This document shows positions 62,406-64,000 of a stretch of DNA of 64,000 bases, piece after piece. Below the pieces are notes generated by a model. It searched no databases. It was given only the letters and a program-made list of their open reading frames with translations, and was not told where the DNA came from. The translations under genes were made by a program, and so were the position numbers. The stretch's first letter is position 1; each line of letters begins with the position of its first letter. Location of the stretch: positions 47,675 to 111,674 of the forward strand of contig QHWT01000081.1 in assembly GCA_003222675.1 (NCBI GenBank), given 5' to 3'. Source of the stretch: Acidobacteriota bacterium (GTDB lineage: Bacteria; Acidobacteriota; Vicinamibacteria; Vicinamibacterales; 2-12-FULL-66-21).

Positions 62406-63536
62406 TCAAATCCGGCTGTAATCGGTGATCACGGTCTTGTCGCCCAGAACGGCAGGTGAATCGATGACGGCATTCCGCCCGACGTGACAGTTGCGGCCGA
62501 GGATCGATCCACGGAGCGTCGCCTCGGGCCCGATCCAGCCGTTCGGCCAGATGATCGATCCGTCGATGACGGCGGCGTCCTCGACATGCGTCTGCCGGCC
62601 GATGACGGAGTGCGCCAGGATCTTGGCGCCGGCCTTGATGACCGCCCCCTCGTCGATGAAACACGGCCCTTGCAACTCCACGCCATGCTCGATCCGCGCG
62701 TCGGGAGAGATCCACGCGAGGCCGGAGCCGTGGAGCTCGTGCATTCCGGATCCGTATGCTCCGCGGCTGCCCTCGGATCCGTGTGAGCCACGAGGCCCCT
62801 GGCTGTTGTTGAACGGTGGAGCGGAGTAACGACCGTCCATGATATCGCGGTGGACCTGCAAGTATTTCGCCGGCGTGCCAATGTCGATCCAGTACCCATC
62901 GTAGATGTACGCGACGAAGGTCTCGCCGCGCTCGATCAGCGAGGGGAAAAAGCTGCGCTCGATCGACCACGCCGTGTCCTTCGGGATGCGATCGAAGGTG
63001 TCGGGCTCGAGTACGTAGATCCCCGCGTTGATCGTATTGCACGTAATCTCGTCCTCGCCCGGCTTCTCGAGGAACCGCTTGATGTTCGCACGGGCGTCCG
63101 TCTCGACGAGCCCGTAGGCCCGCGGATTGTCGACCGGTGTCAGCACGATCGTCGCCTTTGCCTTGCGCTCCCGGTGCAGCCGCAGCACGGCCGCGAGGTC
63201 CACTTCGGTCAGCACGTCGCCGTTGAAGACGACGACCGATTCGCTCAGCGAATCCCCGGCGTAGCGAATGGCGCCGCCGGTGCCGAGCGGCATCGGTTCC
63301 ACCACGTAGCGAAGACGGATGCCGAGCCCTTCACCTTCGCCGAAGATCTCTTCGATGCGGCGCGGCTGGTAATTCAGGCTGAGGATCACCTCGTCGATTT
63401 CCGGCACTTGTTTCAACAAGTCGATCTGATAGTAGAGAAACGGCCGGTTGAGGATCGGCACGATCGGTTTCGGCGTATGGACGGTCAGCGGACGAAGCCG
63501 CGTACCCCTGCCACCAGCAAGAAGAATGGCCTTCAT
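62406..63536 (-). CDS. Sugar-1-phosphate nucleotidylyltransferase with hexapeptide C-terminus
   Basis: 376 residues. MKAILLAGGRGTRLRPLTVH is the nucleotide-binding loop, followed by TPKPIVPILNRPFLYYQ, MPLGTGGAI, FNGDVLTEVDL and GYWIDIGTPAKYLQ. The C-terminus is a left-handed beta-helix (ISPDARIEHGV, CFIDEGAVIKAG, GSIIWPNGWIG, GSILGRNCHVGRNAVI). Between them lies an unusual Gly/Ser/His-rich linker (GPRGSHGSEGSRGAYGSG). Makes GDP-mannose or a related NDP-sugar; paired with the mutase downstream. Confidence 0.93.
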   Translation of the reverse strand: MKAILLAGGRGTRLRPLTVHTPKPIVPILNRPFLYYQIDLLKQVPEIDEVILSLNYQPRRIEEIFGEGEGLGIRLRYVVEPMPLGTGGAIRYAGDSLSESVVVFNGDVLTEVDLAAVLRLHRERKAKATIVLTPVDNPRAYGLVETDARANIKRFLEKPGEDEITCNTINAGIYVLEPDTFDRIPKDTAWSIERSFFPSLIERGETFVAYIYDGYWIDIGTPAKYLQVHRDIMDGRYSAPPFNNSQGPRGSHGSEGSRGAYGSGMHELHGSGLAWISPDARIEHGVELQGPCFIDEGAVIKAGAKILAHSVIGRQTHVEDAAVIDGSIIWPNGWIGPEATLRGSILGRNCHVGRNAVIDSPAVLGDKTVITDYSRI

Positions 63537-63550
63537 GACAATCCGTCATT

Positions 63551-63674
63551 GTAACGAAGCTTTGCCGCAATGAGGCGCAAAAAACATCGGCGCGCAGCGG
63601 CAAAGCTTCGTTACTAGCCTGGCCGTGATTGCTCGCCGAGGGCCGGAACACCGGCGACCGAGCACGGCCAGGCT
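63551..63674. repeat. Two consecutive long inverted repeats
   Basis: First: perfect 18-base arms GTAACGAAGCTTTGCCGC (63551-63568) and complement (63597-63614). Second: perfect 12-base arms AGCCTGGCCGTG (63616-63627) and complement (63663-63674). They fill the divergent gap between the pyrophosphorylase gene and pgsA. Confidence 0.85.
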
Positions 63675-63698
63675 TTGATAAGATCCTCGCAACGGTCC

Positions 63699-64000
63699 AT
63701 GAATCTGCCGAACGCGCTCACCGTGGGCCGGATCTTCCTGGTGCCCCTGCTCGTCGTCGTGCTCCTGACGAAGTTCGAGGGGCGGCTGATTCTCGGCGTG
63801 CGCAAGGAATTCGTCGGCGCCGCGATCTTCGGCCTCGCGTCGCTCACCGACGTGCTCGACGGCTATCTCGCGCGGCGCCGCAAGCAGATCACGACGCTCG
63901 GGCAGTTGATGGATCCGCTGGCGGACAAGCTGCTGGTCACCGCCGCGCTCGTGTCGCTGGTGCAGATGGATCTGGCGCCGGGCTGGATGGTCGTGGTGAT
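63699..64000 (+). CDS. pgsA: CDP-diacylglycerol--glycerol-3-phosphate 3-phosphatidyltransferase (3' end outside window)
   Basis: The first 100 residues are present. MNLPNALTVGRIFLVPLLVV is the usual N-terminus. The CDP-alcohol phosphotransferase motif is complete: DVLDGYLARR followed by TLGQLMDPLADK (D-x2-D-G-x2-A-R-x8-G-x3-D-x3-D). It makes phosphatidylglycerophosphate at the inner membrane. Divergent from the sugar-nucleotide genes. Confidence 0.95.
   Translation, partial: MNLPNALTVGRIFLVPLLVVVLLTKFEGRLILGVRKEFVGAAIFGLASLTDVLDGYLARRRKQITTLGQLMDPLADKLLVTAALVSLVQMDLAPGWMVVV

Overview
The window is GC-rich, densely coded bacterial DNA that most resembles Acidobacteriota, probably class Vicinamibacteria. 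The pointers are a VWFA-related protein of the acidobacterial type, PadR regulators paired with large ADOP-type MacB/FtsX permeases, a DUF1080 protein beside a PQQ dehydrogenase, DinB proteins and many metalloid and metal genes. This placement is inferred from gene families, not from a marker gene.

Layout. 1-18 kb is ordinary chromosome: the end of an ECF sigma factor with a cytochrome c gene, a cyclopropane-type methyltransferase coupled to a geranylgeranyl-reductase-like flavoenzyme, a cytochrome c/PQQ dehydrogenase pair, a Na+/H+ antiporter-like protein, a NarL-type sensor/regulator pair, a LysR/permease deletion scar, DinB, an HI0933-type flavoprotein and a VWA protein. 18-29 kb holds a frameshifted LytS-like kinase with its LytTR regulator, a MerT-like/thioredoxin-like pair, YnfA, TauE/SafE and DoxX proteins, an antiporter remnant with DUF190 proteins, an integrase scrap and a TonB receptor. 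29.3-38.7 kb is an arsenic/sulfur/redox island: ArsR-rhodanese, ArsM, MBL hydrolase, MFS, a methyltransferase, a two-component system, a methyltransferase-rhodanese fusion and a beta-propeller. 39-53 kb is a Cus-type copper/silver efflux region in which many genes carry a frameshift, nonsense codon or deletion. 53.4-60.9 kb is a small island bounded by a 157-159 bp direct repeat that ends in tRNA-Gly(CCC); it carries toxin-antitoxin genes, a PadR/ADOP pair and a dead tyrosine recombinase. From 61 kb the DNA is core-like again: phosphohexomutase, sugar-nucleotide pyrophosphorylase, pgsA.

Main discovery. Five genes (a thioredoxin-like protein, ArsM, a sensor histidine kinase, a methyltransferase-rhodanese and a PQQ-type beta-propeller) each have one in-frame UGA with an intact frame on both sides. 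In each, a perfect 6-8 bp hairpin starts 9-13 nt after the UGA, with a small loop that has G in its first two bases. This is the layout of a bacterial SECIS element, and two or three of the UGAs fall where the family has a redox cysteine. I read these as selenocysteine codons. Four of the five lie within 7 kb, and the sensor kinase and the rhodanese are divergently transcribed across a shared inverted repeat. Together they look like a selenoprotein-based metalloid and sulfur stress module with a selenocysteine-containing sensor. No Sec machinery (selA, selB, selC, selD) is in the window.

Caution. Several other genes have single-base frameshifts, some in G runs, so part of the apparent decay may be sequencing or assembly error. 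The UGA cases differ from these because each comes with its own hairpin.
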